This document shows, in pieces, positions 1-5,102 of a DNA stretch of 6,801 bases. How positions within the stretch are numbered: position 1 is the stretch's first letter; each line of letters starts with the position of its first letter. The stretch spans positions 1 through 6,801 of the forward strand of contig JAIRSN010000190.1 of assembly GCA_031255425.1 (NCBI GenBank), read 5' to 3'. The notes beneath the pieces are model-generated. The model was not told the DNA's origin. It was given only the letters and a program-made list of their open reading frames with translations, and searched no databases. Position numbers and translations under genes: made by a program. Source of the stretch: Dysgonamonadaceae bacterium. Its GTDB lineage: Bacteria; Bacteroidota; Bacteroidia; Bacteroidales; Azobacteroidaceae.

Positions 1-250
1 TATAGTAGTTTTCGAGCGTTCCGGGCTTGCTCATCTTCCACATGGTGGAGACGGTGTAGGTGCCGCCCCGGACGTAAATCGTGTCGCCCGGAACCGCCAG
101 CCCGTATGCTTTTTCAAAACCGGAAAAGGGCGCTTCGAGGCTTCCTTCCTGAGCGTCGTTGCCATTGGGGGCGATGAAATACTGCTTCGCCGAACCGTTC
201 GGAACAATGGTCAGGCAGAGTAACATCAGGAGTATGATTCTTTCTTTCAT
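1..250 (-). CDS. Secreted parallel beta-helix / pectate-lyase-like protein, N-terminal part (partial)
   Basis: The minus-strand frame opens with an ATG at 250-248 and stays open to the window edge (83 codons visible), so the C-terminal part is missing. The protein starts with a signal-peptide-like stretch (MKERI, then the hydrophobic run ILLMLLCLTIV, then small residues NGSA), suggesting export. The mature start reads QYFIAPNGNDAQEGSLEAPF and about 20 residues later AVPGDTIYVRGGTYTV. The pattern YFIAPNGND..G....PF followed by PGDTIYVRGGTY is the usual first-coil signature of DUF1565 / right-handed beta-helix proteins, many of them Bacteroidota polysaccharide lyases or surface carbohydrate-active proteins. 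The leader before the ATG is A-rich with no clear Shine-Dalgarno sequence. I found no good TAnnTTTG promoter in the 150 bp upstream, only near matches. The fold is fairly secure; substrate and catalytic activity cannot be read from this fragment. Confidence 0.8.
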   Translation of the reverse strand, partial: MKERIILLMLLCLTIVPNGSAKQYFIAPNGNDAQEGSLEAPFSGFEKAYGLAVPGDTIYVRGGTYTVSTMWKMSKPGTLENYY

Positions 251-388
251 AATGTCTTTTGTTTTTATTTTTAAATGAATATCTATAGTTCAGTGGAACA
301 AATGTCGTGAGAAAAAATTGAACGGGGGCGCTAATATTTCCCAAAATAGCGTGATAAATGTATCATACTCATTAAAAAAATTGCGCCG

Positions 389-410
389 GACACGCAGTGT
401 CTTTTATATT
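389..410 (-). repeat. Head hairpin copy A / left outer inverted repeat
   Basis: On the minus strand this reads AATATAAAAG, then a hairpin with arms GACAC and GTGTC around the loop TGC. It is a perfect 22-bp inverted match of 1285-1306. Outward of it (lower coordinates) lie 138 bp of AT-rich sequence and then the start of the beta-helix gene. Confidence 0.7.
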
Positions 411-464
411 CTAAAGAAGCATGGTAATCTGCTTAGCTGCACATAGGAACATTGCTTCCCCATA

Positions 465-590
465 AAAATTGAATTGTTAAATGTTAATTGAATTGTTAAT
501 TTCTAATTGTTAATAAACCTTTACTTCTTTTTTTATCTAAAAATGGCTTTCGGGATACTCCTGAAAGCGTTTATGGAATCTGCGAGGCGT
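465..590 (-). repeat. 126-bp tail of the left array (inverted repeat arm)
   Basis: The reverse complement of this segment matches 1081-1206 over the full 126 positions with five differences by my count (about 96% identity). In array sense the tail begins ACGCCTCGCAGAT, holds an imperfect hairpin between CTTTC and GAAAG, continues into an A-rich run with AGAAGTAAAGG, and ends in two copies of a 19-bp AT-rich repeat containing TTAACAATTCAATT. It marks where the 43-bp array stops. Confidence 0.85.
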
Positions 591-835
591 TTTCGGGGGA
601 ATCCCAAAAACGCGAATGTTAACAAATTTATGATTTCGGGATAGTCCCAAAAACGCAAATGAGTACTCCAACATGTTTTCGGGACAGTCCCAAAAACGCA
701 AATGTTAACAAAAACCTGTTTTCGGGATAGTCCCAAAAACGTGAATGAGTACTCCAAGATGATTTCGGGACAGTCCCAAAAACGTGAATGAGTACTCCAA
801 CATGATTTTGGGACAATCCCAAAAACGCACTGCCG
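591..835 (-). repeat. Left hairpin array, 43-bp period, minus sense
   Basis: The motif CGYRAAT (minus sense ATTYRCG) occurs at 611, 654, 697, 740 and 783, exactly 43 bp apart each time, with a sixth partial copy at 826. Between copies sits a stem whose plus-strand form is TTTCGGGA, three bases, TCCCAAAA. The linkers carry the palindrome GTTAAC (two units) or GAGTACTC (three units). In minus (array) sense most stems contain one G-T wobble where the plus sense has a C-A mismatch. The copy at 804-825 has a perfect T-A pair instead. The units are very alike, so this array probably grew by recent tandem duplication. All three minus frames are open across much of it, but this follows from the stop-free repeat and is not evidence of a gene. 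Confidence 0.85.
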
Positions 836-843
836 CCCAAAAA

Positions 844-863
844 TATAAAAGAGGCTGCGCCTC
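844..863 (+). repeat. Head hairpin copy B, leads into the right array
   Basis: TATAAAAG is followed by a hairpin with arms GAGGC and GCCTC around the loop TGC. About 30 bp of non-repeated sequence (864-891) separates it from the first array hairpin at 895. The second locus has the same order, head and then array, at 6529 onward. Confidence 0.65.
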
Positions 864-891
864 AAAATTAGGTAGAAATGAGGTTTTTCCG

Positions 892-1080
892 CCGCCGGGT
901 GACCCGGAACTCGTCCCGGAGTACTCATTCACGAGTTCAGGGTCACCCTGGAAACGTTCCGACGTTAACATTCACGTTTTCGGGCTATCCCGAAAACTTC
1001 CCGGCGTTAACATTCACGTTTTCGGGATGTCCCGAAAACGTCCCGGCGTGAACATTCACGTTTTCGGGATTACCTCGTAC
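892..1080 (+). repeat. Right hairpin array, 42-43-bp period, plus sense
   Basis: The constant motif ATTCACG occurs at 927, 970, 1012 and 1054, spaced 43, 42 and 42 bp. The stems are 895-907 (CCGGGT / ACCCGG), 938-950 (CAGGGT / ACCCTG), 977-996 (TTTTCGGG / CCCGAAAA) and 1019-1038 (TTTTCGGGA / TCCCGAAAA). A degenerate fifth stem at about 1061-1078 merges into the tail. The arm sequence therefore changes between neighbours while pairing is kept. The linkers are GTCCCGG or similar plus AGTACTC, CGTTAAC or CGTGAAC. This array is related to the left array read on the other strand. Confidence 0.85.
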
Positions 1081-1206
1081 ACGCCTCGCAGATCCCATAA
1101 ACGCTTTCAGGGGTATCCCGAAAGCCATTTTGAGATAAAAAAAGAAGTAAAGGTTTATTAACAATTAGCATTTAACAATTCAATTAACATTTAACAATTC
1201 AATTTT
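1081..1206 (+). repeat. 126-bp tail of the right array (inverted repeat arm)
   Basis: This is the partner of 465-590. It includes an imperfect hairpin at about 1103-1123 (CTTTC / GAAAG with GGG / CCC inside). Two copies of a 19-bp AT-rich repeat lie at 1169-1187 and 1188-1206, each starting CATTTAACAATTCAATT. Confidence 0.85.
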
Positions 1207-1212
1207 GCGGCG

Positions 1213-1231
1213 GCGGCGCAGCCGCTTTTAT
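1213..1231 (-). repeat. Head hairpin copy C
   Basis: In minus sense this reads TATAAAAG followed by arms GCGGC and GCCGC around TGC. With the following 50 bp it aligns, with small gaps, to 389-463. It faces away from copy D at 1285-1306, so the two heads are divergent. Confidence 0.6.
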
Positions 1232-1284
1232 AATTTTAAAGGAGTGCGGTGTATCTGCTGTGTATATGGGAACTGCCTTCCCAA

Positions 1285-1306
1285 AATATAAAAGACACTG
1301 CGTGTC
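1285..1306 (+). repeat. Head hairpin copy D / right outer inverted repeat
   Basis: AATATAAAAG is followed by arms GACAC and GTGTC around TGC. It is the perfect inverted match of 389-410. It is the last repeat element before the promoter of the LiaF-LytTR operon. Confidence 0.7.
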
Positions 1307-1349
1307 TGCCGGGGGAAATCGCTTGTTTATCGAAAAAACAGGCTTAACA

Positions 1350-1380
1350 TTGGATAACTACGCAAATCCGATTACATTTG
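1350..1380 (+). promoter_or_regulatory. Bacteroidota-type promoter for the LiaF-LytTR operon
   Basis: TTG at 1350-1352 and TACATTTG at 1373-1380 match the known Bacteroidota -33 TTG and -7 TAnnTTTG elements with 20 bp between them, a typical spacing. Transcription would start near 1386-1390, giving a short A-rich leader of roughly 30-35 nt before the ATG at 1421. It lies 43 bp beyond the end of the repeat locus. Confidence 0.75.
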
Positions 1381-1420
1381 CATACAAAAAAATCATTTAC
1401 TTTATAAAAAAACACCCTTT

Positions 1421-2170
1421 ATGAAAAAAATCATCATCGGAATAATCATCGTGATGCTGGGCGTATACCTGCTGTTCAACAACCTGGGATACCTGCCCGC
1501 GGCAGTCCACCGCCTGGTGATTTCCTGGCAAATGCTACTGATAGCCATCGGCACCGTCTTCCTCTTCGACCGGAAAAGCGGACACCGGAACCAACGCGCA
1601 GGAATGATCCTCATCTTTATCGGCGCCGCCTTCCTGTTGCCCAAGATATTCAATGCCGAACTGAGCCGGATACTCGTCCCGCTGCTGATTATCTTTGCCG
1701 GCATTTATTTTGTAGTGATCGCCTTCCGGAAAAAAGAACCGGATTGCATCGCCTTTAAGCGCAAATACTTGCGGCACCTGAACAACGTGCCGTTCGAAGA
1801 AACCATCATCAACGAAGACGGAACCGTCAAGCGAAGCTACGTCTTCACCGGATCGAAAGAGAAATGGAACCACGGGAAAATCAAGCGGGTAGAGATAGAA
1901 GCCGTTTTCAGCGGGATAGAGCTGGATTTTTCGCAGGTCGAATTGTCGGAAGAAGTCGAAGCGATACACATCAAAGTAGAATCGGTCTTCAGCGGCATTG
2001 CGCTTTACATTCCGGAAGAATGGAACACCGTGATTCAGAAAGCAGGCATATTCGGCGATTTTGTCGACAACCGTCCCCGCAGCGTTATCCAGCAGGCAGC
2101 GAAAGGGAAAACCGTGGTCCTGGAACTGGAAAGCGTGTTCGGAGGAGGAGAAATCAGGTGTTATGAATAA
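1421..2170 (+). CDS. LiaF-like membrane protein (LiaI/LiaF-type TM region plus beta-rich C-terminal domain)
   Basis: The protein has 249 residues. Four hydrophobic segments, at about 2-20, 33-50, 60-76 and 83-103, form the compact TM module seen in LiaI/LiaF-like (DUF5668-type) proteins. After a charged linker (RKKEPD, then a KRK patch), the C-terminal half from about 155 carries the repeated beta signature of the LiaF C-terminal domain: EAVFSGIELDF (160-170), ESVFSGIALYIPEEW (187-201) and ESVFGGGEI (237-245). In Firmicutes, LiaF restrains a cell-envelope stress sensor kinase. In Bacteroidota such genes often sit beside LytTR regulators rather than LiaRS, so a role in envelope-related signalling is inferred. 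The ATG at 1421 sits about 40 bp after a good -7 element and opens directly with the first TM helix. The last 8 bp overlap the next gene, which implies co-transcription. Family call firm; exact function unknown. Confidence 0.85.
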   Translation: MKKIIIGIIIVMLGVYLLFNNLGYLPAAVHRLVISWQMLLIAIGTVFLFDRKSGHRNQRAGMILIFIGAAFLLPKIFNAELSRILVPLLIIFAGIYFVVIAFRKKEPDCIAFKRKYLRHLNNVPFEETIINEDGTVKRSYVFTGSKEKWNHGKIKRVEIEAVFSGIELDFSQVELSEEVEAIHIKVESVFSGIALYIPEEWNTVIQKAGIFGDFVDNRPRSVIQQAAKGKTVVLELESVFGGGEIRCYE

Positions 2171-2978
2171 TCCGTTTTTACAAACGATACAGTCCCGTCT
2201 CGTTTATATCTGCCTTTGGCTGGCGGTGATGATCGTCCAGTCCTCGTTGGTCGGATATTATTTCCAGTGGGACTTTTTCAACCGCTATTGCTACGACGCC
2301 TTTATCGTGAACGCTTTGCAGGCAGCGTGCATCCTGGGGGCAGGCTATCCGCTCGGCTATTACCGGAACGTGCTGAGCATCCCCCTGTTCGTCCTGTTCC
2401 ACGTCCTGCTCTGGTTGATTTCGTCCGCCGTCTGGCTGGGGTTCGGCTACCTGCTGAGCAGCCTGGCATTGTCCGGCGACCCGCTTTACCCGCCTTTTTT
2501 CCGGGAAATATTGCCCGTCCGCATCCTGTTCGGGTTGATGGCGTATATTGTTTTCGTACAGGTTTATTACCTGAGTTTTACGTCTTCGAAATTAAAGGAA
2601 AAAGAAAAGGCGATCGAAAACCTGGAACCGGTTTCGGCGCCGAAGGAAAAACTGACGCGGATCAGCGTCAAAAAGCGGCAGGAAATTTATTCCATTCCGG
2701 TGCGCCAGATTCTCTATATCGAGGCCAACGGCGACTACGTCGTCATCCACACCCTGGAAAGCAAATACTTAAAGGACAGAACCATGAAATACTGGGAAAC
2801 CCACTTGCCGGACGACACTTTTGTCCGGATCCACCGCTCGTTTATCGTCAACATCGAACACATTTCCAAAATCGAACTCTACGAGCGGGAAACGTACCGC
2901 ATACAACTCAAAACCGGCGCCGGCTTGAAAGCCAGCGCTGCGGGATATAAATTGCTCAAACAAAAAATGCAATTGTAG
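2163..2978 (+). CDS. Membrane-anchored LytTR-family transcriptional regulator
   Basis: I choose the ATG at 2163, giving 271 residues. The frame extends 34 codons further upstream to an ATG at 2061, but that part is polar, low-complexity sequence read over the preceding gene's 3' end. The 2163 start gives an immediate membrane protein and has GGAGGAGG at 2141-2148 upstream. The hydrophobic segments are about 13-33, 46-64, 70-98 and 118-139. A short charged coil (KLKEKEKAIENLE, 143-155) links to a LytTR DNA-binding domain at about 165-268, recognised by SIPVRQILYIEANGDYV (177-193) and the signature VRIHRSFIVNIEHI (221-234). There is no receiver domain, so the membrane part presumably senses or holds the regulator at the membrane. 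It overlaps the LiaF-like gene by 8 bp, so the two proteins likely act together. Its stop codon is only 3 bp from the stop of convergent prs. Confidence 0.9.
   Translation: MNNPFLQTIQSRLVYICLWLAVMIVQSSLVGYYFQWDFFNRYCYDAFIVNALQAACILGAGYPLGYYRNVLSIPLFVLFHVLLWLISSAVWLGFGYLLSSLALSGDPLYPPFFREILPVRILFGLMAYIVFVQVYYLSFTSSKLKEKEKAIENLEPVSAPKEKLTRISVKKRQEIYSIPVRQILYIEANGDYVVIHTLESKYLKDRTMKYWETHLPDDTFVRIHRSFIVNIEHISKIELYERETYRIQLKTGAGLKASAAGYKLLKQKMQL
2917..2938 (-). terminator. Possible terminator stem for prs inside the LytTR gene (weak)
   Basis: In minus sense GCGC-T-GGCTT, loop TC, AAGCC-G-GCGC forms a 10-bp stem with one T-G wobble, followed by CGGTTTTGAG. It lies about 45 bp past the prs stop but inside the LytTR coding region. 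The T tract is short, and the bases also encode protein, so this is a weak call. Confidence 0.25.
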
Positions 2979-2981
2979 TGC

Positions 2982-3911
2982 TTAAATCAGGTAAAGGGAA
3001 CTGATGGATTCGTTGTTGCACACGCGCAGGATGGCGGTTGCAAACAGCTTCGCGACGGAAATAATCTTCACCTTTTCGCTCTTTTTGGAATACGGGATAC
3101 TGTCGGTAAAAATAATTTCCGACAACGACGACTGATCGATTCGCATCGACGCCGGGTCGGACATCACGGGGTGGGACGCGATCGCCCGGACCGAACGGGC
3201 GCCTTTCGAGATCATCAGGTTGGCAGCTTTGGAGATCGTCCCCGCCGTATCCACAATATCATCGACCAGGATCACATCCATGCCGCTCACGTCGCCGATA
3301 ATTTCCATCGACGAAATTTCGTTGGCTTTCTGGCGCAATTTGTAGCAGATCACCATCGGCATATTCAGGTGTTTGGCATAGGCATTCGCCCGTTTCGTGC
3401 CGCCCACGTCGGGAGTGGCGATGACCGCATTCTCCAGGTCCCAGGTTTTCATTTCTTCTATAAAGACGGAAGAACCGTAGAGGTGATCGACCGGAACGTC
3501 GAAGAACCCCTGAATCTGGTCGGCGTGCAAATCCATCGTGATCAGTCGGTTGATGCCGGCGCTGCTGAGCAAATCCGCCACCAGCTTGGCGCCGATCGCT
3601 ACGCGCGGTTTGTCCTTCCGGTCCTGGCGCGCCCAGCCGAAGTAGGGGATGACGGCGATAATCGACTTGGCGGAAGCCCGTTTCGCGGCGTCGATCATCA
3701 ACAGCAATTCGATCAGGTTGTCGGCGTTGGGAATCGTCGACTGAATAAGGAACACGTGGTACCCGCGAATGGATTCTTCGTAAGATACCGAAAACTCGCC
3801 GTCGGCAAACCGTTCGACGTTCATTTGCCCGAGGGAGCAGTTTAACTCTTTGCTTATCTTCTCCGCCAGGTAGCGGGAACTTGTGCCTGAAAATACTTTG
3901 TATGGAACCAT
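2982..3911 (-). CDS. prs: Ribose-phosphate pyrophosphokinase (PRPP synthetase)
   Basis: The enzyme makes PRPP from ribose 5-phosphate and ATP, feeding purine, pyrimidine, histidine, tryptophan and NAD synthesis in the cytoplasm (EC 2.7.6.1). It has 309 residues, normal for class I enzymes. Visible motifs are the N-terminal FSGTSSRYLAEKIS, ERFADGEFSV (33-42), the subunit-interface segment NADNLIELLLMIDAAKRASA (62-81), the flexible ATP loop YFGWARQDRK (90-99), TMDLHADQIQGFF with the active-site His (125-137), PDVGGTKRA (167-175) and the PRPP-binding loop DVILVDDIVDTAGT (212-225). No key residue is missing. The start at 3911 gives the canonical N-terminus and lies about 27 bp downstream of a TAnnTTTG element. 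It is separated from gcvT by 91 bp holding a hairpin and its own promoter, so it is probably transcribed on its own. It converges tail to tail with the LytTR gene. Confidence 0.97.
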   Translation of the reverse strand: MVPYKVFSGTSSRYLAEKISKELNCSLGQMNVERFADGEFSVSYEESIRGYHVFLIQSTIPNADNLIELLLMIDAAKRASAKSIIAVIPYFGWARQDRKDKPRVAIGAKLVADLLSSAGINRLITMDLHADQIQGFFDVPVDHLYGSSVFIEEMKTWDLENAVIATPDVGGTKRANAYAKHLNMPMVICYKLRQKANEISSMEIIGDVSGMDVILVDDIVDTAGTISKAANLMISKGARSVRAIASHPVMSDPASMRIDQSSLSEIIFTDSIPYSKKSEKVKIISVAKLFATAILRVCNNESISSLYLI

Positions 3912-3937
3912 TGTCTGATACTATTAAAAATTTGTTG

Positions 3938-3945
3938 CAAAAGTA
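3938..3945 (-). promoter_or_regulatory. -7 element (TACTTTTG) of the prs promoter
   Basis: The minus-strand octamer TACTTTTG is an exact TAnnTTTG match ending 26 bp before the prs ATG. A TTTG that could serve as the -33 element lies at 3974-3971, but the 25-bp spacing is a little long and it falls inside the gcvT stem-loop. Confidence 0.55.
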
Positions 3946-3952
3946 ATTATTT

Positions 3953-3993
3953 GGCGGCACGCGGGAAGCACAAACGCTTTTCCGCGCACCGCC
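3953..3993 (-). terminator. Stem-loop after gcvT, probable terminator
   Basis: The two 12-nt arms (minus sense GGCGGTGCGCGG and CCGCGTGCCGCC) pair fully with two G-T wobbles. The loop can form a further small stem (AAGC / GCTT). It starts 10 bp after the gcvT stop. The minus-sense tail is AT-rich (AAATAATTACTTTT) rather than a clean T run. The best T run (GTTTTTATTTTTT, about 4000-4012) lies on the plus side, so the structure may block transcription from either direction. Confidence 0.5.
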
Positions 3994-4002
3994 GGGTTGT
4001 TT

Positions 4003-5091
4003 TTATTTTTTCCGGAAAGGCGGCCTGACGACCGTCGCTTCGATGTCTTTGTTGCGGATGCGGACGAAGAACGTGGCGCCCAACGCCGCATATTCCGGAC
4101 GGACGGATCCGAAGCCGATCGCCTTTTTGGTGGCGGGCGAGAGGGTTCCCGAGGTGACCGTTCCGACGACTTCGCCGGCGGAATTGACAATCTCGTAGCC
4201 GTGGCGGGCAATGCCCTTGCCGACCATCTCGAAGCCGACCGACCGGCGCGGCGAACCGTTTGCCTTCTCTTTTTCCAGCAGCGGACGGGCGATAAACGGA
4301 TTTCCCTCCGTGAATTTGGTGATCCAGCCCAATCCCGCTTGCAGGGGCGAGGTTGTGTCGTTCAACTCGTTGCCGTAGAGTGGGAATCCGGCTTCCAACC
4401 GCAGCGTATCGCGGGCGCCCAGTCCGGCAGGCTTGATGCCGAACTCCGCCCCCGCTTCAAATATCGCTTTCCAGAGGACGGCGGCGTGTTGCGGGTAAAA
4501 ATACAGTTCGAAGCCTCCGCAACCGGTGTAGCCGGTGTTGGAAATAATGACGTTGTCGATGCCGGCAATCTTCCCCGTAACAAACGTATAATAGGGAACG
4601 GCGGTCAGGTCCGTGTCCGTCAGCTTCTGCAAGGTTTTCAGCGCGTCCGGACCCTGAACCGCCAACTGCGCCGTATGGTCGGACGCATTTTCCAGTTCGG
4701 CGCCTTCGGTGTTGTTTTTCACGCACCAGTTCCAATCCTTTTCAATATTGGAAGCGTTGACTACCAGCAGGTATTTTTCTTCTTCGTAATGGTAAACGAG
4801 CAGGTCGTCGACAATTCCGCCCGTCTCGTTCGGGAAGCAGGTGTATTGCACCTTGCCGACGGGGATCAGCGCGACGTCGTTGGTCGTCAGTTTCTGTACC
4901 AGTGCGAAAGCCTTGGGTCCTTTCACCCAAAACTCGCCCATGTGGGAGACGTCGAACACGCCGACCCGCTGGACGACGGTGTTATGTTCGTCAATAATGC
5001 CCGAATATTCGATCGGCATGTCGTACCCTGCAAACTCGTGCATCTTTGCTCCGAGCGCATAGTGTGTCGCTGTAAATGGCGTTTTTTTCAT
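4003..5091 (-). CDS. gcvT: Aminomethyltransferase, glycine cleavage system T protein
   Basis: GcvT transfers the aminomethyl carbon from lipoylated H protein to tetrahydrofolate, releasing ammonia and forming 5,10-methylene-THF (EC 2.1.2.10). The length of 362 residues is typical. The sequence starts [30 protein letters not shown] and shows [11 protein letters not shown] (43-53), [30 protein letters not shown] (71-100) with the catalytic folate-site Asp in the DD pair at 95-96, AVQGP (144-148), [14 protein letters not shown] (184-197), the [13 protein letters not shown] segment (223-235) and the C-terminal barrel domain with TSGTLSP and AIGFG. Position 191 is Cys where many homologues have Glu or Ala. 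Its ATG is 11 bp after the pepT stop, so both are probably on one message. The partner genes gcvH and gcvP are not in this window. Confidence 0.96.
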   Translation of the reverse strand: MKKTPFTATHYALGAKMHEFAGYDMPIEYSGIIDEHNTVVQRVGVFDVSHMGEFWVKGPKAFALVQKLTTNDVALIPVGKVQYTCFPNETGGIVDDLLVYHYEEEKYLLVVNASNIEKDWNWCVKNNTEGAELENASDHTAQLAVQGPDALKTLQKLTDTDLTAVPYYTFVTGKIAGIDNVIISNTGYTGCGGFELYFYPQHAAVLWKAIFEAGAEFGIKPAGLGARDTLRLEAGFPLYGNELNDTTSPLQAGLGWITKFTEGNPFIARPLLEKEKANGSPRRSVGFEMVGKGIARHGYEIVNSAGEVVGTVTSGTLSPATKKAIGFGSVRPEYAALGATFFVRIRNKDIEATVVRPPFRKK

Positions 5092-5102
5092 AACGGTTGT
5101 AT

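Larger units (their letters stand above)
389..1306. repeat. Composite inverted repeat locus with two divergent hairpin arrays (MITE-like)
   Basis: This stretch holds no credible protein gene but is strongly symmetrical. Reading inward from both ends there is a 22-bp perfect inverted repeat (389-410 and 1285-1306), then a 126-bp near-perfect inverted repeat (465-590 and 1081-1206), then two tandem hairpin arrays pointing away from a centre at about 836-890. The segments 389-463 and 1213-1283 are also related to each other, but as direct repeats, each starting with a minus-sense head hairpin. Terminal inverted repeats, no coding capacity and internal tandem bricks are what is known of some bacterial MITEs. 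I could not define a clean target-site duplication, and no transposase is in the window, so mobility is inference only. Confidence 0.65.

Noticed and set aside
533..928. Long open frames on the minus strand across the left array (131, 88 and 70 codons)
   Set aside because: All three frames are open because the 43-bp unit lacks stops. The translations are the same repeat in shifting frames (FLGLSRK, VFGTVPK, RFWDYPE), the period is not a multiple of three, and no start signal or family match is visible.
591..1080. CRISPR array
   Set aside because: The constant parts are short and the variable parts are palindromes with shared ends rather than unrelated spacers. No cas gene is present.
591..1080. 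Integron attC sites (structured, sequence-variable, with GTTAAC)
   Set aside because: The units are contiguous with no cassettes between them, and GTTAAC alternates with GAGTACTC. No integrase is present.
784..1161. Plus-strand frame of 125 codons through the right array
   Set aside because: It crosses the head, the array and the inverted-repeat tail. Its repeat peptide (GVNIHVFG..RK) is simply the translated linker and stem, broken by the 42/43-bp spacing.
1266..1424. Small plus-strand frame (about 52 codons, starting MGTAFPKYK)
   Set aside because: It runs through head copy D and the operon promoter and ends over the LiaF-like start. No family resemblance or start signal.
2061..2162. Upstream extension of the LytTR gene to an ATG at 2061
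   Set aside because: The extra 34 residues are polar sequence read out of frame over the conserved 3' end of the LiaF-like gene. The ATG at 2163 has a purine-rich upstream sequence and starts the membrane domain directly.
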